Positions 7,267 through 15,841 are shown, numbered from the stretch's first letter. The stretch: DNA of 39,252 nucleotides from Phycisphaerae bacterium (GCA_030601745.1 JAUWBI010000028.1:1-39252); one strand, 5' to 3'. The notes: a model not told the origin generated them from the sequence alone. Numbers and translations: made by a program.

Positions 7267-7518
7267 ATGGCCACCGGACTCAACCCATACAACCGGAGTT
7301 TATCCTCGAAGTTTATCCTCGAGAAGCTGCTCCTTGACCTCGAAACAGAGGACCCAGACCTCGAAACAGAGGACCCACAAATTCCTCGTTCTACTCTCTC
7401 CTATCGTCGCTCTACATCTGTCGAGAACGCTCTACAAATCGCACCTTTTTATGCAAAACAAAGCCAATTTTCTGGATGCTCAAATGAACGTAAATTCAAT
7501 ATTAACAAAGGATTATGA
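7267..7518 (+). CDS. Low-complexity small reading frame after the strong promoter (doubtful)
   Basis: 83 codons starting with an ATG that has AAAGGAG 8 bases upstream, downstream of a perfect promoter. The sequence is of low complexity: two direct repeats of a FILEKL/SKFILE-type word and two LETEDP units translated from tandem 20-base repeats. I recognise no domain, and the second half looks like the reading of a dispersed nucleotide element rather than an evolved protein. The stop overlaps the next ATG (ATGA at 7515-7518). Expression signals are good, coding quality poor; it may be a non-coding transcript. Confidence 0.3.
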   Translation: MATGLNPYNRSLSSKFILEKLLLDLETEDPDLETEDPQIPRSTLSYRRSTSVENALQIAPFYAKQSQFSGCSNERKFNINKGL

Positions 7519-7757
7519 AAGAAATGACATTTTCGCAGTCCCGGAAAACAAAGCCAATTCAAACCCAATCAAACCCAATTTCCCCCTTACCCAAATCCCC
7601 CAAACCAACCATCCTAACGCCTCGGAATTTCACCCCATCCCGAATTTTCTCTTACCCAAATCCCCCAGATTACCTCTCCCAACCCTCAGCTGCGCCCTCC
7701 ACAACACGCGATACGTCCCCGATACCAACGAAAAAGCCCCGCTTAAAGCGGGGCTAA
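7515..7757 (+). CDS. Pro/Ser-rich basic small frame overlapping the previous one (doubtful)
   Basis: 80 codons starting in an ATGA overlap with the preceding frame, behind AAAGGA. The translation is rich in Pro, Ser, Lys and Thr and ends inside the terminator hairpin. From memory, very similar translations (starting from an ACAAAGGATTATGAAA segment) recur as unannotated or spurious frames in planctomycete genomes; this was not checked. Most likely part of a dispersed element rather than a conserved protein. Confidence 0.2.
   Translation: MKEMTFSQSRKTKPIQTQSNPISPLPKSPKPTILTPRNFTPSRIFSYPNPPDYLSQPSAAPSTTRDTSPIPTKKPRLKRG
7735..7755 (-). terminator. Intrinsic terminator downstream of htrA
   Basis: A 10-bp stem, AGCCCCGCTT with AAGCGGGGCT, separated by one base (so a small effective loop). 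On the minus strand it is followed by TTTTT, a standard terminator for htrA, whose stop is 36 bases upstream. In the plus direction it also closes the 7139-7757 unit but with a weaker T tract. Confidence 0.8.
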
Positions 7758-7790
7758 GGTATTTATACCAAAGGTCTTACGCGCTGGCTT

Positions 7791-9278
7791 CTATTCTTTC
7801 GGCAGTTTCAGTACAAAAAAGCGTGTGTAGTCTTCACCTCTGATTAACAGCAGAACGCTTCCTTTTTCCCTGGCCTTTTCTATTGCCTTGTTAAACTCTT
7901 TCGTATTCTTGACTTGCGTTCGATTGACTTCCATAATTAGCGTCCCGGCCGTGATATTTTTCCGTGCTGCTTGCGAGCCGGGCTCAACTCTGCTAACCAA
8001 AACCCCGGTCAGCCCTTCATAGCCCAAACGCCGGGCCAAATCATCCGTAAGGTCTTTGACAGTAAGGCCTAACTGCTCGAGCGCCTCCGGCGGGGCACCG
8101 GCGATTTCGGCCTGTGAAGGACGTTTGCCGAGTTCAACGGACAGAGTTTTTCGTTTGCCGTCCCGCAGCACCACTATTTTTACTTTAGTGCCGGGTTTTA
8201 GCATCCCCACCCGTTTCTGCAGCTCCTTGACTTTTTCAACGGGCTTGCCCTCAAACTCAACAATGACATCGCCATGCTTTAAACCGGCTTTTTCGGCGGC
8301 AGAACCCTTTCTGACGTTCGGGATAAGAACGCCTTTGGTATCTTCTTTTAAGCCGAAAGAAGCGGCCAAATCTGGGGCCAGGTCCTGGATGTCAACACCC
8401 AAAAAGCCGCGAACAACCTTTCCGGTATCGATAAGCTCTTTGCTTATGGTCTTTGCCATATTTATCGGGATGGCGAAGCCGATACCCATATTGCCTCCGC
8501 TGCGACTGATGATAAAGGTGTTAATTCCGACCACCTTTCCATCAAGATTGAGCAGAGGTCCGCCGGAATTGCCGGGATTTATGGCGGCGTCAGTCTGAAT
8601 GAAATCTTCATAAGTAGCGAGCCGGAAACCACTTCTGCCCTTGGCACTTACGATTCCGGCGGTTACGGTGTGGCTCAGGCCGAACGGATTGCCGATAGCA
8701 AGGACCCATTCGCCGACTTCGAGGGCATCGGAGTCGGCCAGTTCGAGGTAAGCCAGGTCATTACCCTCAATTTTTATGACAGCGACATCGGAATCGGGGT
8801 CTCTACCGACGACTTTTGCTTCGACCAGCGGGTCTTCTCCCAGCTTGACGGTAACTTTGTCGGCTTCACCAACAAGATGATTGCTTGTGATGATATAGCC
8901 GTCGGGCGAGATAATGAAGCCGGAGCCCTGAGCCACCTGCTGGTATTTTCGCTGGGGTGAGCGTTCGCGAGGTGAGCGCCGACGGAAGAAACGCTCAAAA
9001 AATTCATCCTCGAATGGGTCAAAGGGGTCGCCGAAGGGCCAATCGGGGATTGTTGGGTAGTAGGTGATGGTCTTTTCGGCCTTGACACCAACTACGGCCG
9101 GTGAGGCCTTTCCGGCGATTGTGGTGAAGGTTTTGCCTATCTGGCGGAGGGTTTCGACGCTGTTTGCATCCTCTGCAAAGGCCGGCTGCAGGGCGATAAG
9201 GATTAAAAGTACGAGCGGAAGTGAAATCGCAAAATAACGTAACGGAGATTTGTTCTGTTTGAAACTTAAAGTCTGCAT
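7791..9278 (-). CDS. htrA: Periplasmic serine protease of the HtrA/DegP/DegQ family
   Basis: 495 residues. An N-terminal signal peptide (about 1-35, likely cleaved after AFA) exports it. The trypsin-like domain has the full triad: H134 (TSNHLV), D164 (DSDVAVIKI) and S238 (GNSGGP), with IGNPFGLSHTVTAGIVS and FIQTDAAINPGNSGGP typical of Deg proteases. Two PDZ domains follow (about 280-370 and 400-490), the DegP/DegQ layout. An acidic/aromatic loop with FERFFRR-type sequence before the protease strand matches the LA loop of the family. Such proteases degrade or refold damaged envelope proteins. GGGAGG precedes the ATG by about 5 bases, a promoter is visible upstream and a terminator downstream, so it is probably a single-gene unit. 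Confidence 0.95.
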   Translation of the reverse strand: MQTLSFKQNKSPLRYFAISLPLVLLILIALQPAFAEDANSVETLRQIGKTFTTIAGKASPAVVGVKAEKTITYYPTIPDWPFGDPFDPFEDEFFERFFRRRSPRERSPQRKYQQVAQGSGFIISPDGYIITSNHLVGEADKVTVKLGEDPLVEAKVVGRDPDSDVAVIKIEGNDLAYLELADSDALEVGEWVLAIGNPFGLSHTVTAGIVSAKGRSGFRLATYEDFIQTDAAINPGNSGGPLLNLDGKVVGINTFIISRSGGNMGIGFAIPINMAKTISKELIDTGKVVRGFLGVDIQDLAPDLAASFGLKEDTKGVLIPNVRKGSAAEKAGLKHGDVIVEFEGKPVEKVKELQKRVGMLKPGTKVKIVVLRDGKRKTLSVELGKRPSQAEIAGAPPEALEQLGLTVKDLTDDLARRLGYEGLTGVLVSRVEPGSQAARKNITAGTLIMEVNRTQVKNTKEFNKAIEKAREKGSVLLLIRGEDYTRFFVLKLPKE

Positions 9279-9366
9279 TTTGACCTCCCAATTCCTTAAA
9301 CAATCAAGGCGGCTTTCAAAGCCACCGATTCGACATCAATAAAAACGTTTTCGGCAATTTTATACG

Positions 9367-9396
9367 ATTTTATTAGAAGGAAGTTCACAACGTCAA
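9367..9396 (-). promoter_or_regulatory. Probable htrA promoter
   Basis: On the minus strand TTGACG (9396-9391), an 18-base spacer and TAAAAT (9372-9367). The start would be near 9360, about 80 bases before the htrA ATG. Confidence 0.55.
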
Positions 9397-9419
9397 AGAT
9401 TTTTTAATATAAAGGCAAT

Positions 9420-9660
9420 TTGGCACGGATTTTGTTTAGCCACCAAGACGCGAAGAAAAATTAGCCACAGAGGACACTCCCCGCTTCCGTGGGGACAGAC
9501 GAGAAGGCAGAGAAATATAGCCACGAATTAGCACGAATTTTTTTAGACAGGAATTTGTTTGGCCGCGAAAAGGCACAAAAAACACAAATAGATTGAAAAA
9601 AAATTAAAGACACGGATTCACACTGATAGTTCAATAGTAAGTAACCGCGGATTTGGGTTG
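9420..9660. repeat. Intergenic repeat-word tract between htrA and the RCC1/LamG gene
   Basis: Contains GCCACCAAGACGCGAAG, GCCACAGAGGACAC, GCCACGAATTAGCACGAATT, GCGAAAAGGCACAAAAAACAC and ACGGATTCACACTGATAG words. The GGCACAAAAAACACAAA word recurs at 28548-28570. No gene is credible here. Confidence 0.6.
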
Positions 9661-9709
9661 ATGGGTGAGAATAGAGGGTAAAAAAAATTACAAAATTTGG
9701 GAAAAAAAC

Positions 9710-9739
9710 TTGCAAAATCGATTGGGTTTGTGTTAGAAT
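9710..9739 (+). promoter_or_regulatory. Probable promoter of the RCC1/LamG gene
   Basis: TTGCAA (9710-9715), 18-base spacer, TAGAAT (9734-9739). Transcription from about 9746 would give a ~440-base leader. The leader contains AAGGCAGG at 9750-9757 able to pair with CCTGCCTT at 9819-9826, a CCCTGC/GCAGGG hairpin near 9931-9946, and a CACCCT/AGGGTG hairpin near 10127-10141. Confidence 0.5.
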
Positions 9740-9965
9740 GGTATTAGTGAAGGCAGGATCAAAAAGTTGTCATTATATTTTTGGTCGTCATCATAATTCG
9801 TGTCTCTTTCATACCGAACCTGCCTTCGAAAGTTAAAGATTTGCTTTAACAGGCTCAAAACAGACTTAACTTACGTAAATCGGGTATAGGTGCGTTGCCT
9901 GTGCCGTCATAATATATTTATAGTTCCCTGCTTGCGCAGGGACAAGTTTTGAAAGGAGCGGTAAA

Positions 9966-10163
9966 ATGGAAATCCGCCGGCAAGACTCGAATTTAACTCT
10001 CAGGGGAGAGGCTTCTGCAATATCCTGTCCTGTCGGTGTCCATCTAATTAGAGCCGTAATGTTTTCAATAATTGCCTTGAAGCGGACTTTTTGGACAACA
10101 GGTGCGCTATCCCATAACAACAATCACCCTGAAAGGGTGTTGTTACAGGACTTTAAATATTAA
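9966..10163 (+). CDS. Possible 65-codon leader peptide (uORF)
   Basis: An ATG at 9966 has GAAAGGAG about 8 bases upstream, the strongest ribosome site in the leader, and the frame ends 23 bases before the next gene's start. The peptide resembles no known family and has no signal or membrane segment. It might be a leader peptide coupling translation to the large secreted protein, or a chance frame in a structured leader. Confidence 0.3.
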   Translation: MEIRRQDSNLTLRGEASAISCPVGVHLIRAVMFSIIALKRTFWTTGALSHNNNHPERVLLQDFKY

Positions 10164-10186
10164 CAATTTTTTAAAAGGAGATGAAA

Positions 10187-13100
10187 ATGAGAAGTAAGAA
10201 AATGCTTGTGTTAGCAATCATCGTTTTGTTTGTAGTTACCCCTTGGGCTTGCAAGGCAAGCTTTGCCGGGGAGATTGTGGCATGGGGCCGTCACAGTTGG
10301 GGCCAATGCAATGTGCCGGCTGGTAGCGACTTCACAGCTATCGCAGCCGGGTATGGACACAGCCTGGCCCTCAAAGCCAACGGGACGCTCATGGCCTGGG
10401 GTGGTAACAGCGATGGCCAATGCGATGTTCCGGCTGGCAGTAACTTCACGGCCATCGCGGCTGGGTATAACTATAGTCTTGCCCTTAAGGACGATGGATC
10501 ACTCCTAGCCTGGGGCAATAACCGTTGGGGTCAGTGCAATGTTGCCACTGGGAACGAGTTCGTGGCCATTTCAGGCGGGACGTATCACTGCTTGGCCCTC
10601 AAGAACAATGGATCGGTCGTAGCGTGGGGGTGGAATGGTCACGGTCAATGTGAAGTTCCCACCGGCAATGACTTTGTGGCCATCGCTGCCGGGGGCATTC
10701 AGAGCCTAGCCATGAAAGACGATGGCTCACTCGTAGGCTGGGGAGAAGCCATCAGCCACGGCATAGGGGATGTGCCAACGGGCAATAACTTTGTGGCCAT
10801 CGCGGCTGGGAACAATCACAGCCTAGCCCTGACGGCTGATGGCTCTTTGGTGGCCTGGGGCTATAACGGCGACGGTCGATGCGATGTCCCCGCTGGCAAT
10901 GACTTCGTGGCCATTGCGGGTGGGAACAGCCACAGCTTGGCTGTCAAGGCCGATGGTTCGCTCGCAGCGTGGGGTTGGAACTCATACGGCCAGTGCGATG
11001 TCCCTTCAGGTAACGACTTCGTTGCCATTGCCCCATGCACATGCAGCAGTCACAATCTGGCCCTGGTCCGGGAACTAGGGGTGCTGGTGAGGCTTGAGAT
11101 AACTGGGTCGAGTGAGGTGGCGGAGAATTTCAGCGCCAGCTATAAAGCCATCGCACACTATAAGGATGACAGTACAAGAGACGTGACGGATTCGGCCCTA
11201 TGGGTGGTTGAGCCGAACACATATGCGAGTATAGACGATTATGGAGTGCTGACAACGGAAGATATTGTTAAGCACGAGTCGGCGACAATACGAGCTAGTT
11301 ATACCGAGGGGGATGTCACTGTCAATACTGAAAAGCCAATTTCTATTTTTGCCATCTGTCCGACAGGAACGGCTTTGCAGTTTGATGGTGTGGATGACTA
11401 CGTCGATTGTGGGAATGACAGCAGTTTGGACATTACTGATAACATAACGATTAGCTTATGGTTTTATTCTGAAAGTTGGGCGCCCCGCCACGGTTATAAT
11501 GGTTTAATCAGTAAGAGAGAAAATTTTTATCTTGGTCTTGATTGGGAGATATATTATGACAGAAACCATAGAGAAATTCGGTTATATGATGGTTCGGTAG
11601 TAACATTTGACAATTTGAATGTTAATCCCTCATTAAACACGTGGCATCATTTGGTCATTACAAAAAATGGAACCATAGCAACTTTCTATCTTGACGGAAT
11701 TTTAAAAGGAACTGATACAACTTCTCTTTCCTGGGACAGAGGAGCTTCCGTGAGGATAGGCGTAATAGGGTTAGATAGATTAGATTGTGGTTTCAACGGG
11801 CTCATAGACGAAGTTAGAATCTACAACAGGGCTTTGTCTGCTGAAGAAATTCAGGCGAATATGCATACGAGGCTGGCGGGTGATGAGGCAGGGCTGTTAG
11901 GTTACTGGGACTTCGATGAAAGCGCGGGACAGATTGTTTACGATTTATCCGGCAACGGCAATGATGGGCAATTGGGTTCAACGCCGAATCCCGATGTCAG
12001 CGACCCGGCGTGGGTCGAATCCGATGCGCCGGTAGGTATTTGCAGTCTCTATCAGATTGCCACAATGGCTGCCGAACGTGCAGTCGAGCGCAAAACAGCG
12101 CTGCTTGAAGAATTACTGGCCGCATTAGCTGAAGAATGGACAGCGTACGAAGCGCTTGAGGAGCTGCTTGAAAGTGGAGATTACGGTGACTTGAATAAAG
12201 GCGATATAGTTACAGCGAAGCAGAAGATTCATTCTGCAACACAGCATCAGGAGCAATCGATAGGCGCATTGGAAAAGAACGTTGAAAAGCTAAAAGATGC
12301 GCTAAGTGCACTGGGCTATGAGCCGGATACGGCAGCGAATATTGATGAGAATGGCGTGCTGAGAACGAAAGATATTGTCAAGCACCAGTCGGCGACAATA
12401 CTGGCCAGCTACACCGAGGGGGATGTCACTGTCAATGCTGAAAAGCCAATTTCTATTTTTGCCATCTGTCCGACAGGAACGGCTTTGCAGTTTGATGGTG
12501 TGAATGATTATGTTGATTTTTCAAGGAATATAATCACAACGACAGAGTTTACAGTTTCAGCCTGGGCCAATCATTATGGTTCACCAGGGGGTTCGTCGCC
12601 TGTAAATGCTATATTTCAGCAGAGAGACGATGCATCCCAGGCAGGATATGCCCAGTCGACTATACTGCTTGCGACAGAATATCCTGGTGATTATGCAGTT
12701 GCAATAATTAGAAGTAGTGGCGGGAGCAGTATACAAAGGTTGACTTATCCAAAGAAGAATTACGGTGGATGGCATCAGTATAGCATGACTGTTGATTCAG
12801 ATGATTTTGTATTCTATGTAGATGGAGTTGAAGTAGATAGAACGTCAAATAACCAAACAGGAGATTATGTTACTTCGATAGATTATGTTAGTATTGGAAG
12901 ACATAGCTATCGTAGAGCAAATAGAGGACTTTTCAACGGCGTAATCGACGAAGTTGCAATCTACAACAGGGCTTTATCTGCTGAAGAAATTCAGGCGAAT
13001 ATGCATACGAGGCTGGCGGGTGATGAGCCGGGGCTGGTGGGTTACTGGGACTTTGACGAAGGTGGGGGGCAGATTGTATATGATTTATCGGGCAATGATA

Positions 13101-13765
13101 ACAATGGGCAGTTGGGTTCAACGCCGAATCCCGATGTCAGCGACCCGGCGTGGGTCAAATCCGATGCGCCGGTAGGTATTTGCAGTCTCTATCAGATTGC
13201 CACAATGGCTGCCGAACGTGCACTCGGGCGCAAAACAGCGCTGCTCGAAGAATTACTGGCCGCATTAGCTGAAGAATGGACAGCGTGCGAAGCGCTCGAG
13301 GAGCTGCTTGAAAGCGGGGATTACGGTGACTTGAATAAAGGCGATATAGTTACAGCTAAGCAGAAGATTCATTCTGCGACACAGCACGGGGAGCAGGCCA
13401 TAGATGCGCTGGAAAAGAGCATTGAAAAGCTGGAAGATGCTCTAAGTGCACTGGGCTATGAGCCGGAGCCGCCACCACCGCCACCTGGTCAGGCAAGCAA
13501 TCCAAATCCAGCCGATGGGGCGAGATGGGTCAGCCCATACGCTAATTTGAGCTGGACAGCCGGTTCCAATGCCGTGTCGCACGATGTGTACTTCGGCACG
13601 ACCAGTCCGGGTACGTTCCGGGGCAACCAGACTGCTACAACATTCGATCCCGGCACAATGGCTTACGGTGCTACGTACTACTGGCGTATCGATGAGGTCA
13701 ATCCCAGTGGGACAACCACCGGTACAGTCTGGAGCTTCATCACGACTGGTGGTGGACCAAGATAG
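10187..13765 (+). CDS. Large secreted RCC1-repeat / LamG / Fn3-like protein
   Basis: 1192 residues with a Sec signal (basic start, hydrophobic core, likely cleavage after SFA). First come seven RCC1-like repeats of about 38 residues, each with a VAWGxNxxGQCDVP and FVAIAAGxxHSLALK pattern, enough for a seven-bladed propeller. Then an Ig/BIG-like segment (LEITGSSEVAENFSASYKAI), then two tandem modules, each a LamG-type concanavalin domain (TALQFDGVDDYV ... GLIDEVRIYNRALS) followed by a helical segment (MAAERAVERKTALLEELLAAL). The C-terminus is an Fn3-like domain (SNPNPADGARWVSPYANLSWT ... YYWRIDEVN). There is no PEP-CTERM or LPXTG anchor. I use the ATG at 10187 because AAGGAG lies 6 bases before it; the ATG at 10181 abuts it. 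Likely extracellular binding of carbohydrate or protein; target unknown. Confidence 0.88.
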   Translation: MRSKKMLVLAIIVLFVVTPWACKASFAGEIVAWGRHSWGQCNVPAGSDFTAIAAGYGHSLALKANGTLMAWGGNSDGQCDVPAGSNFTAIAAGYNYSLALKDDGSLLAWGNNRWGQCNVATGNEFVAISGGTYHCLALKNNGSVVAWGWNGHGQCEVPTGNDFVAIAAGGIQSLAMKDDGSLVGWGEAISHGIGDVPTGNNFVAIAAGNNHSLALTADGSLVAWGYNGDGRCDVPAGNDFVAIAGGNSHSLAVKADGSLAAWGWNSYGQCDVPSGNDFVAIAPCTCSSHNLALVRELGVLVRLEITGSSEVAENFSASYKAIAHYKDDSTRDVTDSALWVVEPNTYASIDDYGVLTTEDIVKHESATIRASYTEGDVTVNTEKPISIFAICPTGTALQFDGVDDYVDCGNDSSLDITDNITISLWFYSESWAPRHGYNGLISKRENFYLGLDWEIYYDRNHREIRLYDGSVVTFDNLNVNPSLNTWHHLVITKNGTIATFYLDGILKGTDTTSLSWDRGASVRIGVIGLDRLDCGFNGLIDEVRIYNRALSAEEIQANMHTRLAGDEAGLLGYWDFDESAGQIVYDLSGNGNDGQLGSTPNPDVSDPAWVESDAPVGICSLYQIATMAAERAVERKTALLEELLAALAEEWTAYEALEELLESGDYGDLNKGDIVTAKQKIHSATQHQEQSIGALEKNVEKLKDALSALGYEPDTAANIDENGVLRTKDIVKHQSATILASYTEGDVTVNAEKPISIFAICPTGTALQFDGVNDYVDFSRNIITTTEFTVSAWANHYGSPGGSSPVNAIFQQRDDASQAGYAQSTILLATEYPGDYAVAIIRSSGGSSIQRLTYPKKNYGGWHQYSMTVDSDDFVFYVDGVEVDRTSNNQTGDYVTSIDYVSIGRHSYRRANRGLFNGVIDEVAIYNRALSAEEIQANMHTRLAGDEPGLVGYWDFDEGGGQIVYDLSGNDNNGQLGSTPNPDVSDPAWVKSDAPVGICSLYQIATMAAERALGRKTALLEELLAALAEEWTACEALEELLESGDYGDLNKGDIVTAKQKIHSATQHGEQAIDALEKSIEKLEDALSALGYEPEPPPPPPGQASNPNPADGARWVSPYANLSWTAGSNAVSHDVYFGTTSPGTFRGNQTATTFDPGTMAYGATYYWRIDEVNPSGTTTGTVWSFITTGGGPR
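11230..13476 (+). repeat. Internal tandem duplication within the RCC1/LamG gene
   Basis: Two ~1.1 kb units (about 11230-12340 and 12341-13476). The outer parts are nearly identical at base level (for example 11290-11395 against 12402-12507, and 11835-12340 against 12970-13476), while the middle of the LamG domains (about 11410-11790 and 12520-12930) differs strongly. That pattern suggests recent duplication or gene conversion at the edges with an exchanged core. Confidence 0.85.
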
Positions 13766-13808
13766 TGAATACCGGGCAAGAGTGAATCCCAATGGCGGCG
13801 TGTGGGGG

Positions 13809-13887
13809 GCGGACGGCAGATGACGGAGGGCGGAGGACGGCATGAATATCGAATACCGAACAAGGAATATCGAATTACGAAGTTGAG
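13809..13887. repeat. Intergenic repeat words before the YbaK gene
   Basis: A GGCGGACGGCAGATGACGG-type word run followed by a GAATATCGAATACCGAAC array (7-9-base units). The region 13766-14115 between the two genes holds no other feature that I can support. The GAATACCGAATATCG words recur at 20166-20226. Confidence 0.6.
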
Positions 13888-14115
13888 ACGAAAGCCCAGT
13901 GTAAAACGGGGGGTGCCTGGCGGTCATTTCAGGATTTTCATAAATACTCTTGACGGCGCGGTGCAAAAACGCATAATCGTATCGTCTTTTGCCGGCCGGT
14001 TTGGGGGGGTTAAATTTTGGTATCAGCTATTGACACGGCGAATCTTCATAGATAAAAATAACCATATAAGAAATTGTAGCCGGGTGATTTTTAGCACTTT
14101 TTTGAGAGGTGTAAG

Positions 14116-14580
14116 ATGCAAGTGATAAAATTTCTGAAAAAGTCGGGAGTAAAGTACGAGGTTACTAAACATAAGCCGGCGTTCTCAGCGCAGGAGATGG
14201 CGGCGGTGGAGCATGAGCCGGGGAAATATGTAGCCAAGCCGGTGATAGTCAAGGCCGACGGTAAGTACGTGATGTGTGTGCTTTCAGCGTGTTACAAGAT
14301 TGACATGCGTGCGCTGAAAAAACAACTGGGCGCCAAAAAAGTTTCGCTGGCAGAGGAAAAGGATATGGAGAAGCTGTTCGACGACTGTGATTTGGGGGCG
14401 GAGCCGCCCTTCGGGAATTTATATGATTTGCCGACAATTATAGACAAGGCCTTAGAGAAGGACGACCATATCACATTCCAGGCCGGCACGCACGAAAAAG
14501 CGATACGGATGAGTATGGATGATTACCGGAAGCTAGTTAATCCGCAGGTGCTTGAATTCAGCTACCACGTAACGTCGTGA
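14116..14580 (+). CDS. YbaK/ProX-type aminoacyl-tRNA deacylase domain protein
   Basis: 154 residues forming one YbaK/aminoacyl-tRNA-synthetase-associated domain. Family marks are the early KYEVTKHKPAFSAQEMAA segment, KPVIVKADGKYVMCVL around residues 41-56 with the lysine that positions substrate, and GAEPPFGNLYDLP (94-106). Proteins of this family hydrolyse mischarged tRNA (for example Cys- or Ala-tRNA-Pro), an editing role in the cytoplasm; specificity cannot be told here. Start ATG has GAGAGGTG about 4-6 bases upstream. It stands alone, opposite in direction to the next gene. Confidence 0.88.
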   Translation: MQVIKFLKKSGVKYEVTKHKPAFSAQEMAAVEHEPGKYVAKPVIVKADGKYVMCVLSACYKIDMRALKKQLGAKKVSLAEEKDMEKLFDDCDLGAEPPFGNLYDLPTIIDKALEKDDHITFQAGTHEKAIRMSMDDYRKLVNPQVLEFSYHVTS

Positions 14581-14583
14581 TAT

Positions 14584-14640
14584 AAAGATTGCCTCACGAT
14601 GCTCGCAACGACGAGATTCTTCGCTGCGCTCAGAATGACA
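14584..14640. repeat. Dispersed repeat between convergent genes
   Basis: Contains GCCTCACGATGCTCGCAACG and TTCTTCGCTGCGCTCAGAATG, related to the GCCATTGCGAGGAGCACAGC block at 20232-20306. It lies between the stops of two convergent genes, where it could act as a bidirectional terminator. Confidence 0.5.
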
Positions 14641-14652
14641 AAGGTGATAGTT

Positions 14653-15741
14653 TTATCCGATTTCGTCATCGAGCCAGCCGAGGAGCTCTTTGAGGTCGTC
14701 GAGGGTGATATCGCCCATATGAGCAATTCGGAAGGTTTGTTCTTTTAGCTTGCCGTAGCCGTTTCCGAAAATGGTATTGTGCTTTTCCTGTATTGCATTA
14801 ATCGTTTCAGCGACGTTGAAGCCGCGGGTATTTTTGACCGCTGTGAGTGTATTTGAAGCATATTTTTCATCACAGAACAGGGCAAATTTCTCTTTTGCCC
14901 AATTCCTTGTGAACTCGCCCATTTTTTTGTGTCGCTGCCAGACGTTTTCCATACCTTCGGCGAGCAGCTTTTTGCACTGGTAGTTCAGGGCCATAATGTG
15001 GGGGATATTGGGTGTTGTGGGTGTTTGGTTTTTTGCTGCTGATTTTGCAAAGAGCTGGAAGTCGAAGTAATAACCCCGGCCGGGGACATCTTTACTTTTT
15101 TCCAAAGCCCGGCTGCTGACGAGAGCAACGGTGAGTCCCGGCGGAATCGCAAAGGCCTTCTGGACCGAGGCGAATGTTACATCCCAGCCGAGCTCGTCGA
15201 AATGCAAAGGCAGGGCGACCATCGCACTGACCGAATCGACAAAGACCAGGACATCGGGATGTTTTTGCTTCATCATCTTGCTGATTTCATAGACGGGATT
15301 CGTCAGGCCGGTACTTGTCTCGTTATACATTAAAGTAATGGCGGCATATTTACCGGCTGCGAGCTTTTTGTCAATCGCCTCAGGCAAAGTGGGTTTTCCC
15401 CAATCGACTTTTAGCTCTTCGACATTTCTGCCGCAGTTTCCGGCCACGGTTGCCCATTTGTCGCTGAAGGCGCCGCAGCAAGCAGCCAGGACGGTTTCAT
15501 CAAAGCCGACGCAGTTGCGAATAGCAGCTTCCCAAATTCCTGAAGCCGAGGAGGTGGACAAAAAGACGTTTTGGTCGGTAAAGAAGATTTTTTTGAGCAT
15601 ATCGGTCGTTTCGCCGTGGAGTTGAGCATACTCTTTGCCGCGATGGGCCAGTGTAGGTCGTGCAAGCTGCTGCAAGACGTCGTCGTTGACCTTCACCGGG
15701 CCTGGGATAAACAATCTCGGCGGGTTTTTCCAGTCTACCAT
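14653..15741 (-). CDS. Class V PLP aminotransferase (alanine-glyoxylate/serine-pyruvate type)
   Basis: About 362 residues of fold-type I, class V. It opens with PRLFIPGPVKV, has the PLP-ring Asp in VFVDSVSAM (near 169) and the Schiff-base Lys in FASVQKAFAIPPGL (near 195), where the family expects SxQKxxxxPPG. Members transfer amino groups among alanine, serine, glyoxylate and pyruvate, and in several lineages stand in for SerC in serine synthesis. I moved the start to the ATG at 15739-15741 because GGGAGA lies 6 bases before it; the in-frame TTG two codons earlier is too close to that site. The upstream neighbour in the same direction is a DUF1015 gene, a pairing seen in other genomes, which points to serine metabolism (inference). 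Confidence 0.88.
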   Translation of the reverse strand: MVDWKNPPRLFIPGPVKVNDDVLQQLARPTLAHRGKEYAQLHGETTDMLKKIFFTDQNVFLSTSSASGIWEAAIRNCVGFDETVLAACCGAFSDKWATVAGNCGRNVEELKVDWGKPTLPEAIDKKLAAGKYAAITLMYNETSTGLTNPVYEISKMMKQKHPDVLVFVDSVSAMVALPLHFDELGWDVTFASVQKAFAIPPGLTVALVSSRALEKSKDVPGRGYYFDFQLFAKSAAKNQTPTTPNIPHIMALNYQCKKLLAEGMENVWQRHKKMGEFTRNWAKEKFALFCDEKYASNTLTAVKNTRGFNVAETINAIQEKHNTIFGNGYGKLKEQTFRIAHMGDITLDDLKELLGWLDDEIG

Positions 15742-15760
15742 ATACAATCTCCCATCTTTC

Positions 15761-15829
15761 TGTCATTCCCGCGAAAGCGGGAATCTACACAATTTGTACT
15801 AATGGGTCCCTGCTTTCGCAGGGATGACA
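15761..15829. repeat. Composite inverted-repeat element between two genes
   Basis: Bounded by TGTCAT (15761-15766) and ATGACA (15824-15829). Each end carries its own hairpin: TTCCCGC-GAAA-GCGGGAA on the left and TCCCTGC-TTTC-GCAGGGA on the right. This two-hairpin layout is like a paired REP (BIME) and it separates the DUF1015 stop from the aminotransferase start. A similar CCCTGC/GCAGGG hairpin stands at 9931-9946. Confidence 0.75.
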
Positions 15830-15841
15830 TTTGAGTCAGTG

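Noticed and set aside
9461..9715. Minus-strand frame of 84 codons
   Set aside because: Composed of intergenic repeat words; no ribosome site and no family resemblance.
13442..13966. Minus-strand frame of 174 codons
   Set aside because: Antisense to the Fn3-like end of the RCC1/LamG gene and to intergenic repeats.
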